Shown here: positions 31,504 to 32,766 of the stretch, piece after piece | Layout of the letters: each line of letters opens with the position of its first letter | How positions within the stretch are numbered: position 1 is the first letter of the stretch | Assembly: GCA_900545725.1 (NCBI GenBank) | Contig: URAI01000019.1 | Coordinates: forward strand, 1 to 32,766 | Direction of reading: 5' to 3' | Length of the DNA stretch: 32,766 nt | Source: an uncultured Eubacterium sp. | GTDB lineage: Bacteria; Bacillota; Clostridia; Lachnospirales; Lachnospiraceae | The notes under the pieces: generated by a model | What the model was told of the DNA's origin: nothing | Seen by the model: the letters and a program-made list of their open reading frames with translations, nothing else | The model's database searches: none | Position numbers and translations under genes: made by a program

Positions 31504-31776
31504 ATGATAAAACAAAAGAAAGGCTATATTCTCAGAAATATTATGGGAAAATATATGTTGTTCCCAACAGGAACAGAAATGCAGCAATTTAAGGGAACTA
31601 TTCTGTTAAATGAGCTATCTGCTTTTATTTGGGATGTAATACAAACCCCTATAAAATTTGAAGATTTAATGAGAATTATACTTAAAGAATATGATGTGGA
31701 AGAAGGACCACTAAAGAAGGATTTAATAACTATTATTAATAAATTTAATGAATATGGAATTATAGAGTTTGAGTAG
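31504..31776 (+). CDS. PqqD family peptide-recognition protein
   Basis: A 90-residue PqqD-like (RRE) protein, which would bind the precursor leader and present it to the radical SAM maturase. It shows the family layout: a beta-rich N-terminus (GYILRNIMGKYMLFPTG), the conserved LLNELSAFIWDVIQ (equivalent to LNETGAxIWxL), and a helical C-terminus with EDLMRIILKEYDV and DLITIINKFNEYGIIEF. It is freestanding rather than fused to the maturase. ATG 31504 has only a weak AAGGAT site. A transporter or protease gene, expected in a complete cluster, does not follow within 360 bp. Confidence 0.88.
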   Translation: MIKQKKGYILRNIMGKYMLFPTGTEMQQFKGTILLNELSAFIWDVIQTPIKFEDLMRIILKEYDVEEGPLKKDLITIINKFNEYGIIEFE

Positions 31777-32144
31777 AATATAATGTTAGTCAGATACTTT
31801 TATTATTCATTCAAACTTAGAACATTGGAACAGATAACGATATTTTTCTGTTAGAGGATAGCTCAAATATTATTATATCCTGTTTACAAAGAACATGGGG
31901 ATTCTGTTCCAGTGATACGAAATATAGTGTTTTGGTGACATTAGCAACCAATATCTGATGATATTTTTCGCAGAACGTAACTGATAGATGTCCAGTAAAA
32001 GTTTATCCTTACATTGTATAAATAATAATTAGATTATTCACCAGTATACATATTAAGCAAGAATTCGATAACTGATAATGATACTATAGATAAATTTTGA
32101 CAATTTTTCATAACATTTTAATGTTTTGTTTGCAAGGAGAAAAA
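31777..32144. other. Non-coding 368-bp gap, possibly decayed coding sequence
   Basis: No open gene of useful length with a start and ribosome binding site is seen here. One frame around 31858-31936 reads a protein-like YPVYKEHGDSVPVIRNIVFW but is closed by stops on both sides, so it may be a gene remnant. No clear terminator after PqqD and no strong promoter was found, though a TTGACA occurs at 32097-32102. Confidence 0.4.
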
Positions 32145-32501
32145 ATGTTAAAGATAATAATTGGAATCATAATTATATATATTTTATATAATGTTGCAAA
32201 AGAATATAAAGAATCAAAGAAATTTAATGAAAAAATAGAAAAAGAGAAGAGAGAAAAAAAGCAGAGGATTTTACAAATACCTGAAAAAAATAGAATTTGT
32301 GCGAATTGTGCATATTCTTTTTTAGATGATACATATTATGATTTACATCCTTATATCGTTAAATGTATGAAGTGCAATGATACAAAAATGGGAGATAATA
32401 AATGTTATAATTTTGACTTTAATGGAGGAAAAGTTTTTGATATAGAGTATGTCAAAGATTTTGATATAGATATAATAGCTTCTGAAAAATATAGAAACTA
32501 A
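32145..32501 (+). CDS. Small membrane-anchored Cys-rich protein
   Basis: A 118-residue protein from ATG 32145, with AAGGAG at 32134-32139. The N-terminal helix (LKIIIGIIIIYILYNVA) would be a membrane anchor; a Lys/Glu-rich charged segment (about 20-45) follows, then a Cys cluster: RICANCAYSF, KCMKCNDTK, KCYNFDF. Five Cys suggest a zinc site, and the pattern resembles the protein at 29517. An in-frame start at 32097 would add 16 residues but has no site. The function is unknown. Confidence 0.7.
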   Translation: MLKIIIGIIIIYILYNVAKEYKESKKFNEKIEKEKREKKQRILQIPEKNRICANCAYSFLDDTYYDLHPYIVKCMKCNDTKMGDNKCYNFDFNGGKVFDIEYVKDFDIDIIASEKYRN

Positions 32502-32701
32502 CCCAGTATAGTTTTTAAATTAGGAAGACTTTAAAAAATAGTGGGATAGTGGAGAAAAAATCAAATTACCATTCATCAGCCAAAACGGTCATCTGTCAAA
32601 TCAGGAACAAAGGATTAAAAAAATTGTTAATATAAATATGTCCAAGGTAATAAGTGTTTAGTATTTTAGAAACATTTACAAAAAGATAAGGAGGAATTTA
32701 T

Positions 32702-32766
32702 ATGAGCGGTAAATTAAAAAAACGTTTGATAAGCATGAGCATGGCAGTTATTATGTTTATCTGTTC
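32702..32766 (+). CDS. Partial gene, likely exported protein (cut by the window end)
   Basis: Only 21 codons are visible after AGGAGG (32690-32695) and ATG 32702. They read a basic n-region (SGKLKKRLIS) and the start of a hydrophobic core (MAVIMFIC), typical of a signal peptide. Nothing can be said about function. Confidence 0.6.
   Translation, partial: MSGKLKKRLISMSMAVIMFIC

Overview
The window is an AT-rich chromosomal segment from an anaerobic Firmicute of class Clostridia, most likely family Lachnospiraceae. This rests on the division/cell-wall gene order, a FtsZ starting in the style of that family, a sporulation pair spoIIGA-sigE right after ftsZ, and strong AGGAGG-type ribosome binding sites. 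Species cannot be fixed from the sequence alone.

Positions 1-18,200 are core genome. A division and cell wall cluster runs ftsL, a class B penicillin-binding protein (PBP), a PAS-GGDEF diguanylate cyclase with its own promoter, a second SpoVD-like PBP behind a terminator-like leader hairpin, murD, ftsW, murA, ftsQ and ftsZ. mraY and murG, usual members of such clusters, are not here. Then come spoIIGA and sigE (a protease and the mother-cell sigma factor it activates), a 53-residue membrane protein where sigG might be expected, lepA and hemW. A 118-bp palindromic element lies between lepA and hemW. hemW ends at a clear intrinsic terminator.

Positions 18,365-29,394 look like a self-contained accessory operon under one regulator. 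A divergent XRE-family repressor gene faces a sigma-A-type promoter whose downstream edge carries a perfect 22-bp palindrome. The operon encodes an unknown helical protein, a polytopic membrane protein, a large coiled-coil protein, a zinc-ribbon/FHA protein, a NrdG-like radical SAM protein, a ClpA/B-type AAA+ ATPase (with an in-frame stop near its start), a PP2C phosphatase, a 1001-residue membrane-anchored Ser/Thr kinase and a JAMM/MPN metallopeptidase. Genes are tightly packed, with several stop/start overlaps. Kinase, phosphatase and FHA reader form a phosphothreonine circuit. The kinase N-terminus carries six tandem decapeptides rich in TGT threonines that could dock the FHA domain. AAA+ ATPase and JAMM peptidase suggest remodelling or trimming of a target, and the radical SAM protein an additional modification. 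The function is unknown; a conflict/defence or stress role is inference. This is the best candidate here for a poorly described system.

Positions 29,400-32,766 hold small genes and a RiPP-type cluster: a SPASM radical SAM maturase, a 41-residue Cys-containing precursor peptide with a YxxP leader motif, and a PqqD-like recognition protein. Two small Cys-rich proteins that look like relatives of each other flank it. The window ends inside a gene for a protein with a signal-peptide-like start. No tRNA, rRNA, CRISPR array or transposase gene was seen.
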